A stretch of DNA of 64,000 nt, from positions 36,220 to 100,219 of the forward strand of contig JAGWUH010000009.1 of assembly GCA_028868535.1 (NCBI GenBank). Reading direction: 5' to 3'. Position 1 is the stretch's first letter; each line of letters opens with the position of its first letter. This stretch comes from Sphingomonadales bacterium (lineage in GTDB: Bacteria > Pseudomonadota > Alphaproteobacteria > Sphingomonadales > Sphingomonadaceae). Below the pieces are notes generated by a model that was not told the DNA's origin, did not search any database, and worked only from the letters and a program-made list of their open reading frames with translations. The translations under genes were made by a program, and so were the position numbers. Shown here one piece after another: positions 34,801-43,308 of the stretch.

Positions 34801-35262
34801 GAGGCTGGACTTGGCGGCGTGATCGTCGCCGCACAGCAGGAGCGCGCCGCCGTGGGCGTGGGTGCCTTCGAAGTTGGCGGCCTTGATTGCCTCGGTCGCG
34901 CGTTCGACGCCGACGCCCTTGGCGTACCACAGCGCGAACACGCCATCGACGCGGGGCGCGCCGTACCAGCCCAGTTGCTGGGTGCCGCGCAGCGAGGTGG
35001 CGGCGAGTTCCTCGTTGAGGCCGGGTTCGAAGCGGATGTCGTGCGCGGTAAGCAGCCTTTCGCTGGCCCAGAGCTGCGCATCGAGCGTGGTGACCGGCGA
35101 GCCGCGATAGCCGCTGACGTAGCCGGCCGTGTTCAGGCCGGCGGCGCGATCGCGGCGCGCCTGGTCGAGCAGGAGACGCACGACGCCTTGCAGCGTCGAC
35201 AGCATGACCTGGCCGGATTCCGCCAGGTACTTGTCGTCGAGCGTGACGACGGACTTGGTCAC
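31810..35262 (-). CDS. indolepyruvate ferredoxin oxidoreductase (fused alpha-beta)
   Basis: 1150 residues. N-terminal TPP-dependent half with 'GLNTAGYVSGYRGSPVTTLD' and 'YFCSGCPHNTSTVVPEGS', a central iron-sulfur segment about residues 625-665 with 'CEGCGDCSAQSNCLS' and 'CNKDYSCIKGFCPSF', then the gamma-type domain starting 'VTGIGGTGVLTVGALVAMA'. The enzyme oxidatively decarboxylates aryl-pyruvates to aryl-acetyl-CoA with ferredoxin as acceptor. Fused IOR proteins of this length are common in alphaproteobacteria. An AraC regulator reads towards it from 132 bases upstream. Confidence 0.93.
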   Translation of the reverse strand: MTKSVVTLDDKYLAESGQVMLSTLQGVVRLLLDQARRDRAAGLNTAGYVSGYRGSPVTTLDAQLWASERLLTAHDIRFEPGLNEELAATSLRGTQQLGWYGAPRVDGVFALWYAKGVGVERATEAIKAANFEGTHAHGGALLLCGDDHAAKSSLTAHQSEHPLIAAFVPVLYPATTDELLAFGQLGWALSRASGLYVGVKAVTDTLDLTTTVTLPGIDFPIHLPPQQPVNLVRNASALMQEAAVLDRRLPQALAFARLNPFDRVTQDAPARRLTVVTAGKAWLDTQQALADLGLDDAACRAIGLRVVKLGLVWPIERHFARAACESSVELLVIEEKRPVIEDQLARLFYGTANAPRMSGKATPDGAALLPATGTLDPAAVRHAIVARLAAHSLLPDAAKARHEALLALETSAQTLQRTAIRPAYFCSGCPHNTSTVVPEGSEAMGATGCHGLAHFMPERRTMQTVSMGQEGMPWVGAQSFVATPHMFQNLGDGTYTHSGLLTIRAAVAAKSRVTFKILYNDAVAMTGGQPAEGALTPEQIVRELVVEGVNPVVLVSEDPTRFKPSDLPRGVRVLHRDHLDEVQRQLREVPGTSAIVYEQTCANEKRRRRKRGALAEPDKRLYINPAVCEGCGDCSAQSNCLSIEPIETEFGRKRAIDQSSCNKDYSCIKGFCPSFVGVEGGRLRKRGFDREELARRVAALPVPRVAQGEQAMLVTGIGGTGVLTVGALVAMAAHLEGRAAKVLDMTGMAQKGGAVTSHIRVADHVDAIPSARLRAGQADLIVGCDLVVASAPETLALARPDTRLVANADVLPTGEFQTNKNIDLSATRFTTAIGKRLDAANIETTRAGTLATRLMGDAIYTNLMMIGFAAQRGLLPVATDSLEEAVRLNGVKVADNLAALALGRLAAADPEALWALAGGAGEEPAEPNSLPAMLASREAHIAKWGNPRLAADYRSFVEQAAATLAARGIADEPLLVEIARQLARLTAYKDEYEVARLYADRAFLAGLRDRFDGKLKLTFNLAPPLLPLGKDARTGRPRKIALGGWMLPAFRLLARLKPLRGTPFDPFGHTAERRMERALAAEYRALVTEIAATVTPQTLPLAREIAALPALVAGYGPVKEAGVARYRHRLGELLPRLRAAPAPVTTAVTA

Positions 35263-35394
35263 GGCCTTTTCCCCACCTGCGAGTCAGGACGCCGGAATGC
35301 CGCCGAAGCCGGCGCGCCGCCATAGACAATCGCGCCGCGCGGCTTGACGGAGCCGGCAATGGTTGCGGGGACGCGGGTTTGCCGTCCCGGTCAA

Positions 35395-36453
35395 TTACTG
35401 GAGCAGTTCGCTGCCTTCCGCGAGCAGGCCGTATTCGCCGCTGCCGGGCTCCTCCGCGAGCAGCGCCGCGCCGACGCCCGTGCCCAGATCGCCCGCATCG
35501 CCGCCGCGGAACTCGCGCGGGTTCTGCTTGAACACGCGCTTGAACATGCGGCTGAAGTGCGCCGGGCTCTTGAAGCCCACGCCATAGGCGATCTCGCTGA
35601 TCGAGATGTCGCGCGGGTCCGAGGCGAGCAGCCAGGTGCGCGCCTTTTCCAGCCGCTGTTCCCACACCAGCCCGGAGAACGAGGTGCCCTTGAGCCGCAG
35701 CAGAAACGACAGGTAGCGCGGGGAAATGCCGCAGCCGCGCGCGACCATCGCCGTGGAAAGCTGCGGATCGGACAGGTGGACCTCGATGAAGCGCAGCACG
35801 TCCGCCAGGCGGCGATCGGCGATCGACAGCCGGGCGGGCGCGGCCTCGGCATCGGCGCGGACGGCGTTGCCGATGATCGCGAGCGCGGCCTCGACCAGCG
35901 GGCGGGCGGATTCCTCGCCCAGCCCCTCGTCGGCGGCGAACACGTCGGTCAGCAGGTTTTCGGCGATGGCGAGCTCGGGCCGGTCGACCGGCATGAACAC
36001 GCCTTGCGAGAAATCGTGCGGGATGTGCGCGCGCAGGATGTGGGTGGGGACGGTGACGTGGATCGTCTCGTGCACGCCTTCGCCGTCGGTCTGGCATTCG
36101 ATGAAGAACGGCGACATCGAGCGGGTGATCGCGAAATCGCCGGGATTGGCGACGCGATTGCCGCACTGGTTGGTGAACGCCAGCCGGCCGCGCTTGACGA
36201 ACCACAGGATCGACAGGTCGGTCGCGTCCTCGCGGATGTGCTGGCGGGTGCGGCGGAAGAACAGGTTGGTGGCCGAGCGCTGGCGGATGATCGACAGCGG
36301 GCCGACCGCGCGACGTTCCGAGCGGACGTCGATGACCGAGGTGTCCTCGATCCAGAAGTCGCCGCGATAGTATTCCTGCTCGCGCTCACCCCGGAAGGTG
36401 TTCTGGCACTCCCGGAAATTGCGGCGATCGAACGAAAACAGTGTCTCAACCAT
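35395..36453 (-). CDS. AraC-family regulator with AraC_binding_2-like sensor
   Basis: 352 residues. The C-terminal ~100 ('VLRFIEVHLSDPQLSTAMVARGCGISPRYLSFLLR...ISEIAYGVGFKSPAHFSRMFKRVFKQNPREFR') are two HTH motifs of the AraC type. The N-terminal ~200 fit the sensor found in FeaR-like activators of aromatic amine use. GGGGGAG precedes the chosen ATG; the frame stays open some 430 codons upstream but only as a shadow. It is upstream of and parallel to the indolepyruvate oxidoreductase gene, so control of that gene is a reasonable guess. Confidence 0.88.
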   Translation of the reverse strand: MVETLFSFDRRNFRECQNTFRGEREQEYYRGDFWIEDTSVIDVRSERRAVGPLSIIRQRSATNLFFRRTRQHIREDATDLSILWFVKRGRLAFTNQCGNRVANPGDFAITRSMSPFFIECQTDGEGVHETIHVTVPTHILRAHIPHDFSQGVFMPVDRPELAIAENLLTDVFAADEGLGEESARPLVEAALAIIGNAVRADAEAAPARLSIADRRLADVLRFIEVHLSDPQLSTAMVARGCGISPRYLSFLLRLKGTSFSGLVWEQRLEKARTWLLASDPRDISISEIAYGVGFKSPAHFSRMFKRVFKQNPREFRGGDAGDLGTGVGAALLAEEPGSGEYGLLAEGSELLQ

Positions 36454-36723
36454 CTGGCATCTCCCCCGGGCGACGGGTGACGGCCGGCTGGCATGCGCCG
36501 GCTCTATCGGTGCCCGTGATAGGCCGCCGGGGCCATCATGCCATGCACGCCGCGCAATTCCATCGGCAATTCGCGCAGGGCCGCGGCGGCGCTTTGCCTG
36601 CACGGTCAAGCCAGAGGGGGAACAGGTCATCGATCGAGGCTGCGGCAATGTCGATACGGGATGCAAAGCGACTCGCGCGCGGGCCGTCGCGATGATAGCC
36701 TGCGCGCGGGAATGAGGACACCG

Positions 36724-37785
36724 ATGGCCATGAACAGTCCCAGCTTCTTCAGCCTCGACGGACCGCTCGACATCGGCCCCAGCGATGGCCAGGTGCGCGC
36801 CGCCAATTTCGCCGGCCTGGCCGACTGGGCGCGGCTGCGCGGCCGCGACGCGCGCGGCATCGTCGAGCGGCGCGGGATGGAGGCGCGGGTGCTGGCCGAT
36901 CCCGAGAGCCTGGTCGCGCCGCAGCAGGTGGCCGACGTGCTCGAGGACTGCTCGACGCTGTTCGACGACGCGCTGTTCGGGCTGCATTTCGCCACCTTGC
37001 AGGATCCCGAGGTGTTCGGCTGCGTCACCGCGCTGTGCCGCGCCGCGCCGACGATGCGCGCGGGCATCCGCTGCCTGATCGACTACCTGCCGGTGGTCCA
37101 CGCCCCCGATTGCGAGGTCGTGCTGATCGAGGGGCGCGAGACCGCCGAGCTGACCTGGCTGTGCAACACCGACCTCGGCTTCAACGACCAGGCCAATTAC
37201 CAGGCGGCGATGCTCAACATCAAGCTGCTGAAGGCGATGGGCGGGCCGGAGTTCCGGCCGAGCTTCGTGAGCCTTTCGGCCGATACGCGCGCGGCGGACA
37301 TGCCCGAGCTGGAGCAGTTGCTGGGCTGCCGGGTGCGCACGCACGGCACCCACAACTCGGTGGGCTTCCCGGTGCAGACTCTGGAACAGCGCGTGCCGAG
37401 CGCCAACCGGCTGCTCTACCGCCTGCTCGGTGGCTATCTCGAGCAGGTGCGCGGCGCGCAGAGCCGCAGCCTGGTCGACCGGGTGGAGAGCTACATTCGC
37501 GGCGCGCTGGCGACGGGCACCTGCTCGATCGAGCGCTGCGCCGACAAGATGGGCATGTCGGTGCGCACCGTGCAGGCCCGCCTGGCGGAGGAGCGCGTGC
37601 GCTTTTCCGAGCTGGTCGAGGCCCAGCGCGAGCGGCTGGCCCGGTCCTACCTGGCGCAGAACGCGCTGAGCCTCGACGAGATCGCCGACCGGCTCGGCTA
37701 TGGCGAGCAGACCAGTTTCGGCCGCGCGTTCAAGCGCTGGACCGGGCAGACCCCGCAGCAATACCGCGCGGCCACGCGCGGCTGA
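36724..37785 (+). CDS. AraC-family regulator with arabinose-binding-like domain
   Basis: 353 residues. It has a large N-terminal domain of the OruR/ArgR-like type ('DALFGLHFATLQDPEVFGCVTALCRAAPTMRAGIRCLIDYL') and a C-terminal AraC DNA-binding domain ('RCADKMGMSVRTVQARLAEE', then 'LDEIADRLGYGEQTSFGRAFKRWTGQTPQQYR'). It diverges from the other AraC gene over 270 bases. GAGGAC lies 7 bases before the ATG at 36724. Two more ATGs are close (36712, 36730). Its targets are unknown. Confidence 0.88.
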   Translation: MAMNSPSFFSLDGPLDIGPSDGQVRAANFAGLADWARLRGRDARGIVERRGMEARVLADPESLVAPQQVADVLEDCSTLFDDALFGLHFATLQDPEVFGCVTALCRAAPTMRAGIRCLIDYLPVVHAPDCEVVLIEGRETAELTWLCNTDLGFNDQANYQAAMLNIKLLKAMGGPEFRPSFVSLSADTRAADMPELEQLLGCRVRTHGTHNSVGFPVQTLEQRVPSANRLLYRLLGGYLEQVRGAQSRSLVDRVESYIRGALATGTCSIERCADKMGMSVRTVQARLAEERVRFSELVEAQRERLARSYLAQNALSLDEIADRLGYGEQTSFGRAFKRWTGQTPQQYRAATRG

Positions 37786-37883
37786 CGTTCCGCTGACGCG
37801 GCGGCCGGAGGTTCTGCTGGCGTGGCGGGGCGCGAAGGCGTATCGTGCAATCGTTGCAGCGCGCCAGGTTGGAGGAGGCCGGC

Positions 37884-38219
37884 ATGATCGTGGCGACGAC
37901 CGAGGCGATCGCCGGGCACCGCACGGTGGAGACGCTGGGCCAGGTGTTCGGCGTGGTGGTGCGCAGCCGCGGGCTGGGCGGCAACATCGTCGCCGGGCTG
38001 CGCTCGTTGCGGGGCGGCGAGATCAAGGAATATTCGGCGCTGGTGGAGGACACCCGGCGCCACGCCATCGACCGGCTGGTCGCCAATGCCACGGCGATGG
38101 GCGCCGACGCCGTGGTGATGATGCGCTTCGATTCGGGCGAGCTGGGCCAGACGATGAGCGAAGTCGTCGCCTATGGCACGGCGGTGCGGATCGCGCCGCT
38201 GGCGGGACCGGCGGCGTGA
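37884..38219 (+). CDS. YbjQ family (heavy-metal-binding/UPF0145) protein
   Basis: 111 residues with the family pattern 'MIVATTEAIAGHRTVETLGQVFGVVVRSRG', 'YSALVEDTRRHAIDRLVANATAMGADAVVMMRFDSGE' and 'VVAYGTAVRI'. YbjQ proteins are small pentameric cytoplasmic proteins of unknown role. GGAGGAGG precedes the ATG. The stop overlaps the GTG of the next gene (GTGA), so the two are translationally coupled. Confidence 0.88.
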   Translation: MIVATTEAIAGHRTVETLGQVFGVVVRSRGLGGNIVAGLRSLRGGEIKEYSALVEDTRRHAIDRLVANATAMGADAVVMMRFDSGELGQTMSEVVAYGTAVRIAPLAGPAA

Positions 38220-38530
38220 AAGGCGGGCTGAGCGGCGGCGCCCGCGCGGCGGTGCTGGCGGTGGGCACGCTGCTGGTCGGCGCCGGCCTGCTGCTGCTGC
38301 CCAACGGCGCCGGCCTGGCGCCGTTGCTGCTGGGCCTGGCGGTGCTGCTGTCGCTGGTGTTCGAGGGCCGCTATCGCCGGATCGGCGAGGAGGATACCCC
38401 GCACGGCGGCGCCTGGCAGGTGACCGGCGAGACGTTCCGCGACGAGGAAAGCGGCGCCTGGGTCCACGTCTGGTACAACCCGCGCACCGGCGAGCGGCGC
38501 TACGTGCCGGTGGACGCGCCGCCCGGCTGA
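38216..38530 (+). CDS. small membrane protein coupled to YbjQ
   Basis: 104 residues from a GTG that shares bases with the preceding TGA. Two hydrophobic helices (about 10-28 and 33-47), then a cytoplasmic or periplasmic tail 'GAWQVTGETFRDEESGAWVHVWYNPRTGERRYVPV' that looks like a small beta-domain. No family name known to me. YbjQ-family genes are often paired with small membrane proteins, which fits here. Confidence 0.75.
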   Translation: MKGGLSGGARAAVLAVGTLLVGAGLLLLPNGAGLAPLLLGLAVLLSLVFEGRYRRIGEEDTPHGGAWQVTGETFRDEESGAWVHVWYNPRTGERRYVPVDAPPG

Positions 38531-38546
38531 CGGCCGGCGCGCCGGT

Positions 38547-39524
38547 TCAGGCCGCGTGGGCGTGCAGGCGCGCCTGCGTCGTGGCGAGCCGGCGCATCAG
38601 CTTGAGATCGGCGGCGGACAATTGCAGCGCCGCATCGGCCCACAGGTCGACGACGTCGCGCAGGTCCTGCAGCGAAATCGCCGAGGCCACCCGCGACGCG
38701 CGCATCGCGTTGACCATGCCCGGATGGCGGCGGCTGGAGCGGGCCATGAACTTGCGCACCGCGTCCACCCCCTCGCCCGGGTCGGCGAGCTCGGTGACGA
38801 GGCCGAGTTCGTGGAGCTCGGCCGCGGTCCAGGTGCGGTTCGACAGGATCATGCGATCGGCCTGCGCCGCGCCGAGCTTGTGCGAGAGCAGCACGTGCGC
38901 GCCCATCCCCGGGAACAGGCCGAACATCACTTCCGGCAGGCCGAAGGTGGCGTCCCGCTCGGCGATGATGAAGTCGAACGACAGCAACGCCTCGAAACCG
39001 CCGCCCAGCGCCTGGCCCTGGACCAGCCCGACGGTCAGCATCGGCAGGTCGAGCGCGCGCCAGTTGCGGTGGAGGATCTCCACGCAGCGATAGCCGTAGG
39101 CGGCGAGCCCGGCCCGATCGCCCTGGTTGATCAGTTGCGCGAACAGTTCGAGATCGCCGCCGAAGCAGAACACGCCGCGCGCGCGGCTGCCGAGGATCAG
39201 GTAGTCCAGCGGCACCCGGCCGGGCCCGAAATGGCTGCCGATCAACTGTTGCCAGAGCTCGAAATCGCCGAGCATCGCCGGGGTGAAGCTGGGCCGGCCG
39301 GCGGGGCGCATGAAAGTCCACAAGGCGCGGGTATCGGCATCGTGCAGCACTTCCAGCTCAGCCAGGTGCAGCAGCCGTTCGGGCACTTGCAGGCGGGCGC
39401 GGGCGCGATCCACCAGCAGGTCCTCCGCCTCCCGCGGGGTGGCGTTGCCGAGCGGCAGCGCGGCCGGTTCCTCGCCGTCGAGTCCGGCATCGCTGCGACC
39501 GAGATCACCCGGCAATCGATCCAT
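38547..39524 (-). CDS. rpfF: RpfF-type DSF synthase homologue (crotonase fold)
   Basis: 325 residues of crotonase fold. It keeps both catalytic glutamates of RpfF: E178 in 'GGGFEALLS' and E198 in 'GLPEVMF', with the same spacing of 20 as E141/E161 of Xanthomonas RpfF. It also keeps the C-terminal 'LRDVVDLWADAALQLSAADLKLMRRL' block peculiar to RpfF. RpfF makes diffusible signal factor (cis-2-unsaturated fatty acids) by thioester cleavage and dehydration on acyl-ACP. No rpfC or rpfG sensor gene is in the window. It lies at the end of the XrtA exopolysaccharide locus and runs the same way. Start at MDRLPGDLG. Confidence 0.8.
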   Translation of the reverse strand: MDRLPGDLGRSDAGLDGEEPAALPLGNATPREAEDLLVDRARARLQVPERLLHLAELEVLHDADTRALWTFMRPAGRPSFTPAMLGDFELWQQLIGSHFGPGRVPLDYLILGSRARGVFCFGGDLELFAQLINQGDRAGLAAYGYRCVEILHRNWRALDLPMLTVGLVQGQALGGGFEALLSFDFIIAERDATFGLPEVMFGLFPGMGAHVLLSHKLGAAQADRMILSNRTWTAAELHELGLVTELADPGEGVDAVRKFMARSSRRHPGMVNAMRASRVASAISLQDLRDVVDLWADAALQLSAADLKLMRRLATTQARLHAHAA

Positions 39525-39597
39525 GTGCACGTCCCCGAATCCGCGACCCAATGACCGCTGCGCCAAGCCCCGATGCAGCGGACATCAAATTTACAGG

Positions 39598-39627
39598 AAT
39601 CTAAGCTGCTTATGGACTGAACTGCAA
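39598..39627 (-). promoter_or_regulatory. possible promoter of the rpfF-like gene
   Basis: Minus strand shows TTGCAG, 18 bases, TAGATT, inside the only AT-rich stretch (39585-39665) between the amidotransferase and rpfF genes. It is 4/6 to each hexamer, about 75 bases before the start codon. If real, rpfF is transcribed separately from the exopolysaccharide operon. Confidence 0.3.
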
Positions 39628-39816
39628 GAGCATTTTTACCTCGTCCGCCGACGCGCCGATTTTGCCGGAATTGTCGAATCCTGACAGTCGATTGCGCGTC
39701 CGTCGCAGCCGGGTTTCGGCGCTGGCGCGGCGCCGCGCCGGCGGACCGACGGCATCCCGGAACGGGACGGGCCGGATGCGGCACAGGCGCGCCGTTGCGG
39801 GCGCGCGTCGGCCGAC

Positions 39817-41724
39817 TCAGGCGAGGCCGAGGCGCGCCAGTGCGCGATCGAGCATCAGCAACTGCCACAACAGGCGGGCGTGATCGGCGCGACCGGCGAT
39901 GTGCGCCTCGGCGAGCGCGGCGATGCGGCCGCCGTCGAACCAGCCGGTGCGGGCCAGCGCGGTACTGGTGGCGATCGCTCGCGCGGCGCCGGCGAGCGGG
40001 CCGCGGAACCACTGCGCGATCGGGGTGACGAAGCCCTGCTTGGGGCGGAACAGGATGTCGTCGGGCAGGCGCCCGCGCATCGCCTGCTTGAGCAGCCACT
40101 TGCCCTGCCCGCGCCGCACCCGCAGGTCCTCCGGCAGGGTGGCGGCGAACGCGATCAGGCGGTGATCGAGCAACGGCTCGCGCGCCTCGAGGCTGACCGC
40201 CATGCTGGCGCGATCGACCTTGGTGAGGATGTCGCCGGGTAGCCAGAACTTGAGATCGGCATATTGGGCCCGGTCGAGCCCCGAGCGCGCCGGCGCCCCG
40301 CGCATCAGCGCGACGAACGGCTGCTCGGCGCGATAGTCGCCGCGCAGGCGCCGGTAATCCGCGGTGTAGAGCGCATCGCGCTGCGCCGGGGCGGTGACCG
40401 AGATGGCATCGGCATAGGCATCCTCGCCGGCGGCGGCGAGCGCGAGCAGCGTGGTCTTGGCGCGCAGCGGGCGCGGCGCCCAATCGGCCTTCGGATAGAG
40501 CCGGCCAAGGCCGCCGAACACCGGCCCGCGCAGCGCCTGCGGCAGCAGCGCGCGCAGGCGGTCCTCGCCGTGCTGGAAGACGTGTCGCCGGTAACCGGCG
40601 AGCGCCTCGTCGGCACCATCGCCGGACAGCGCGACGGTGACAGATTCGCGCGCGAGCTGGCACACGCGCCAGGTCGGCAGCGCCGAGGCATCGGCGAACG
40701 GCTCGTCGAACATCCAGGCGAGGTGGTCGACGTGCGCGAAATCGTCCGAGCCGACCTTGCGGTTGACGTGATCGGTGTGGAACCGCGAGGCGACGCGGGC
40801 GGCATGGTCGCTTTCGTCCAGCGCCGCGACGTCGAAGCCGATCGAGCAGGTGCGGACCGGGGCGGCGCTGGCCTCGGCCATCAGCGCGACCACGGTCGAA
40901 CTGTCGACCCCGCCGGAGAGGAACGCGCCCAGCGGCACGTCGGCGACCATGCGCGAGCAGACCGCGTCGCGCAGGAGCTCGACCAGTTCGGCTTCCAGCT
41001 CGGCCGGGGGGGCGGCGCGGCGATCGGCGAAGGACACGTCCCACCATTGCACCGGGGCGGGGAACGGCTGGTCGTGGCGCAGCAGGCGATAGTGGCCGGC
41101 GGGAAGCTTGGCGACACCGGCGAGGATCGAGCGGTGGTCGGGCACGTAGCCCCAGGCGAGGTAATCGTCGATCGCCAGCGGATCGACGCCGCGGGTCAGC
41201 CCCGGGTGCGCGGCGAGCGCCTTCAGCTCGCTGCCGAAGATCAGGCTGCCATCGGTCAGTTGCGCCGTGAACAGCGGCTTCACCCCGAGCCGGTCGCGCG
41301 CCAGCAGCAGCGTGCGCGCGTCGCGGTCGTAGAGCGCGAAGGCGAACATGCCGTGGAGGCGGGCCAGGCAGTCCACGCCCCAGCGCTGGTAGGCGGCGAG
41401 GATGACCTCGCTGTCGCCGTCGGTGTGGAAGCGCGCGCCCTCAGCGACCAGTTCGGCGCGCAATTCGCGGAAATTGTAGATCTCGCCGTTGAACACCAGC
41501 ATCAGCCGGCCGTCGCTCGACGCCATCGGCTGCGGCGAGCCGGCGAGGTCGATGATCGACAGGCGGCGGTGGCCGAGGGCGACACCGGGCCCGGTCCAGA
41601 CGCCGAAGCCGTCGGGCCCGCGATGGGCGATGGCGTCGCACATCGCCTCGACCCGCGGGGCGTCGTCCGGCCTGTGGTCAAGGCCGTGGCCAGAGCTGTG
41701 GAAAATCCCGGCAAAACCGCACAT
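39817..41724 (-). CDS. XrtA-system asparagine-synthase-type amidotransferase
   Basis: 635 residues: N-terminal class II glutaminase with Cys2 as nucleophile (MCGFAGIFHS, 'HRGPDGFGVW'), then the AsnB-type ATP-pyrophosphatase domain with 'FLSGGVDSSTVVALM'. Within exosortase loci this protein is thought to amidate a sugar acid or polymer precursor rather than make free asparagine. It begins 3 bases after the xrtA stop and is the last gene of the polysaccharide operon. A GCGCGCC/GGCGCGC stem-loop a few bases after the stop may end transcription. Confidence 0.92.
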   Translation of the reverse strand: MCGFAGIFHSSGHGLDHRPDDAPRVEAMCDAIAHRGPDGFGVWTGPGVALGHRRLSIIDLAGSPQPMASSDGRLMLVFNGEIYNFRELRAELVAEGARFHTDGDSEVILAAYQRWGVDCLARLHGMFAFALYDRDARTLLLARDRLGVKPLFTAQLTDGSLIFGSELKALAAHPGLTRGVDPLAIDDYLAWGYVPDHRSILAGVAKLPAGHYRLLRHDQPFPAPVQWWDVSFADRRAAPPAELEAELVELLRDAVCSRMVADVPLGAFLSGGVDSSTVVALMAEASAAPVRTCSIGFDVAALDESDHAARVASRFHTDHVNRKVGSDDFAHVDHLAWMFDEPFADASALPTWRVCQLARESVTVALSGDGADEALAGYRRHVFQHGEDRLRALLPQALRGPVFGGLGRLYPKADWAPRPLRAKTTLLALAAAGEDAYADAISVTAPAQRDALYTADYRRLRGDYRAEQPFVALMRGAPARSGLDRAQYADLKFWLPGDILTKVDRASMAVSLEAREPLLDHRLIAFAATLPEDLRVRRGQGKWLLKQAMRGRLPDDILFRPKQGFVTPIAQWFRGPLAGAARAIATSTALARTGWFDGGRIAALAEAHIAGRADHARLLWQLLMLDRALARLGLA

Positions 41725-41727
41725 CGC

Positions 41728-43308
41728 CTAGCGCTCCCCTGCGGGGGCGCCGGCCGCGATGCCGTCGAGCCAGCGGTCGAGCGGGCCGATCGCCGTGCGG
41801 AACGCGGCGATCGCCGCCTCCGGCGCGGGGCGGCCGGGCGCGCGCTCGGCGGAGAGCACCAGCAGAACGGTGGGGCGGGCGCGGACCACCAGCCGGTCGG
41901 CGATCACCGCGAGGCGCAGGCGGGCGCTGCTGCCGGTGGTGACGGGGGCGAGCCGATAGCTGGTCTGGGCGACGCGCTCGCGCGCGGCGGGGCCGAGGAT
42001 GCGATCGCCGCGCGCGTCGGGCGGTGCGGCGGCGGGGCCTTGCCAGGCCCAGCCGCGATCGGGGCGGAAGGCCCCCTCGCCCCAGCCGTCGGCCTTGCGG
42101 CCCGGGCCTTGCGAGGCATAGAGCGCGACGAAGACGTCGACGACATGGCCGCGCGCGTCGGCATAACGGCCGATCAGGCGCGCGTTGGCGCCGGCCGCGC
42201 GCGGCTGCCACGGCGCCAGCGGTCGGTAAGGCACGGCCTGCCAGCCGGCAACGCGGGGCAGCGCGATCTCCCGCGGGAGCGGGGCGCGGAGGCGGTCGGC
42301 GGCGGCGGCCCAGGCGAGCGCGGCGATGGCCAGCGCCGCCATCGCCGCGGGGATCAGCGCCGGCTGGCGCGGGCCCCGATCGAGGCGGGCGAGACGCGCA
42401 TCGCGGGCAATGGCGGCGCCGTCGATCATGCGGTCACCGGGCGGGCGATCGAACGCGCGCCAGCCGGCCGCCAGCGTGCCGCCGATGACGATCGCGAAGA
42501 AGATCCAGCCATAGACGAGATGGTCGAAGCCCCCGGCGCGGGCGGCGCCGATGCGCTGCGCGACAGCGACCGTGCCCCACGAGCGCACGCCGTTGGCGAG
42601 GATCGGGACGACCACGCAGGCGGCGACGAAGGCGGCACGGCGGCGCCAGGACAGCAGGCAGAGGTGGGCGGCGAGCGTGCCGAACGCGACCATCGCGATC
42701 AGGAACTTCACCCCCGAGCAGGCCTCGGCGATCTCGAACAGGCCGGCGGGGGTCCACAGGAACACGCCCTCGACCTGGACCGGGACGCCGGTCAGGCGCA
42801 GCAGGCCGACGGTGATCCAGGCATCGAGCCGCTGCAGTTGCGGCACGAGTTCGTCGCCGAACGGCACCAGGAAAGCCATGTAGGCGAGCGGGAACAGCAG
42901 CCCGGCGGCGACGCGGACGCCGAGCACAGCAGGCACCGCGGCGGCGAGCATGGCCACCGCACCGGCCTGTTCGACCAGCGCCAGCCCGGCCATCGCGCCG
43001 GCCAGCCAGACCGCCAGCGCCAGCGCGAACGCGGCCAGCCCGGCCCAGCCCGGCACCGGGGACAGCTTGCGCAGCTCGGGCGCGCGCAGCGCGGCAAGCC
43101 AGGCGACGATCGCCGGCACCAGCAGCACGTGGGTGTAGGTCGAGATGTTCCACCACTGGTCGGCCATCGCCGCCCACTGCCGCCAGAACGCGGCAACCAG
43201 CAGCAGCCAGCACGCCGCCAGGCGCAACAGTCCCGTCCGCCAGGCCGGCGCCGGGCAGGACCGGTCCGTGGCCGTCGCAACCGGGGCGAGGCTTGCGTCA
43301 GGCGGCAT
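41728..43308 (-). CDS. xrtA: exosortase A with C-terminal EpsI domain
   Basis: 526 residues. The first ~285 form eight or so membrane helices with the exosortase catalytic set: C197 in 'EACSG', R242 in 'NGVRSWG' and H263 in 'DHLVYGW'. The remaining ~240 are the periplasmic EpsI (DUF3485) domain after one more helix. Exosortase A cleaves the PEP-CTERM tail of secreted proteins at the inner membrane. I saw no PEP-CTERM substrate in the window. The start overlaps the glycosyltransferase end by 11 bases. Confidence 0.95.
   Translation of the reverse strand: MPPDASLAPVATATDRSCPAPAWRTGLLRLAACWLLLVAAFWRQWAAMADQWWNISTYTHVLLVPAIVAWLAALRAPELRKLSPVPGWAGLAAFALALAVWLAGAMAGLALVEQAGAVAMLAAAVPAVLGVRVAAGLLFPLAYMAFLVPFGDELVPQLQRLDAWITVGLLRLTGVPVQVEGVFLWTPAGLFEIAEACSGVKFLIAMVAFGTLAAHLCLLSWRRRAAFVAACVVVPILANGVRSWGTVAVAQRIGAARAGGFDHLVYGWIFFAIVIGGTLAAGWRAFDRPPGDRMIDGAAIARDARLARLDRGPRQPALIPAAMAALAIAALAWAAAADRLRAPLPREIALPRVAGWQAVPYRPLAPWQPRAAGANARLIGRYADARGHVVDVFVALYASQGPGRKADGWGEGAFRPDRGWAWQGPAAAPPDARGDRILGPAARERVAQTSYRLAPVTTGSSARLRLAVIADRLVVRARPTVLLVLSAERAPGRPAPEAAIAAFRTAIGPLDRWLDGIAAGAPAGER

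Noticed and set aside
31750..35325. 1191-codon plus-strand frame opposite the indolepyruvate oxidoreductase
   Set aside because: It is the antisense shadow of a well-supported gene and has a composition typical of such shadows.
35395..37761. 788-codon minus-strand frame across both AraC genes
   Set aside because: Only the part up to 36453 has AraC sequence; the rest lies antisense to the second AraC gene and has no coding character.
38534..38545. CCGGCGCGCCGG palindrome between convergent genes as a terminator
   Set aside because: It is a gap-free palindrome without a loop or T-run, and such GC palindromes are common here.
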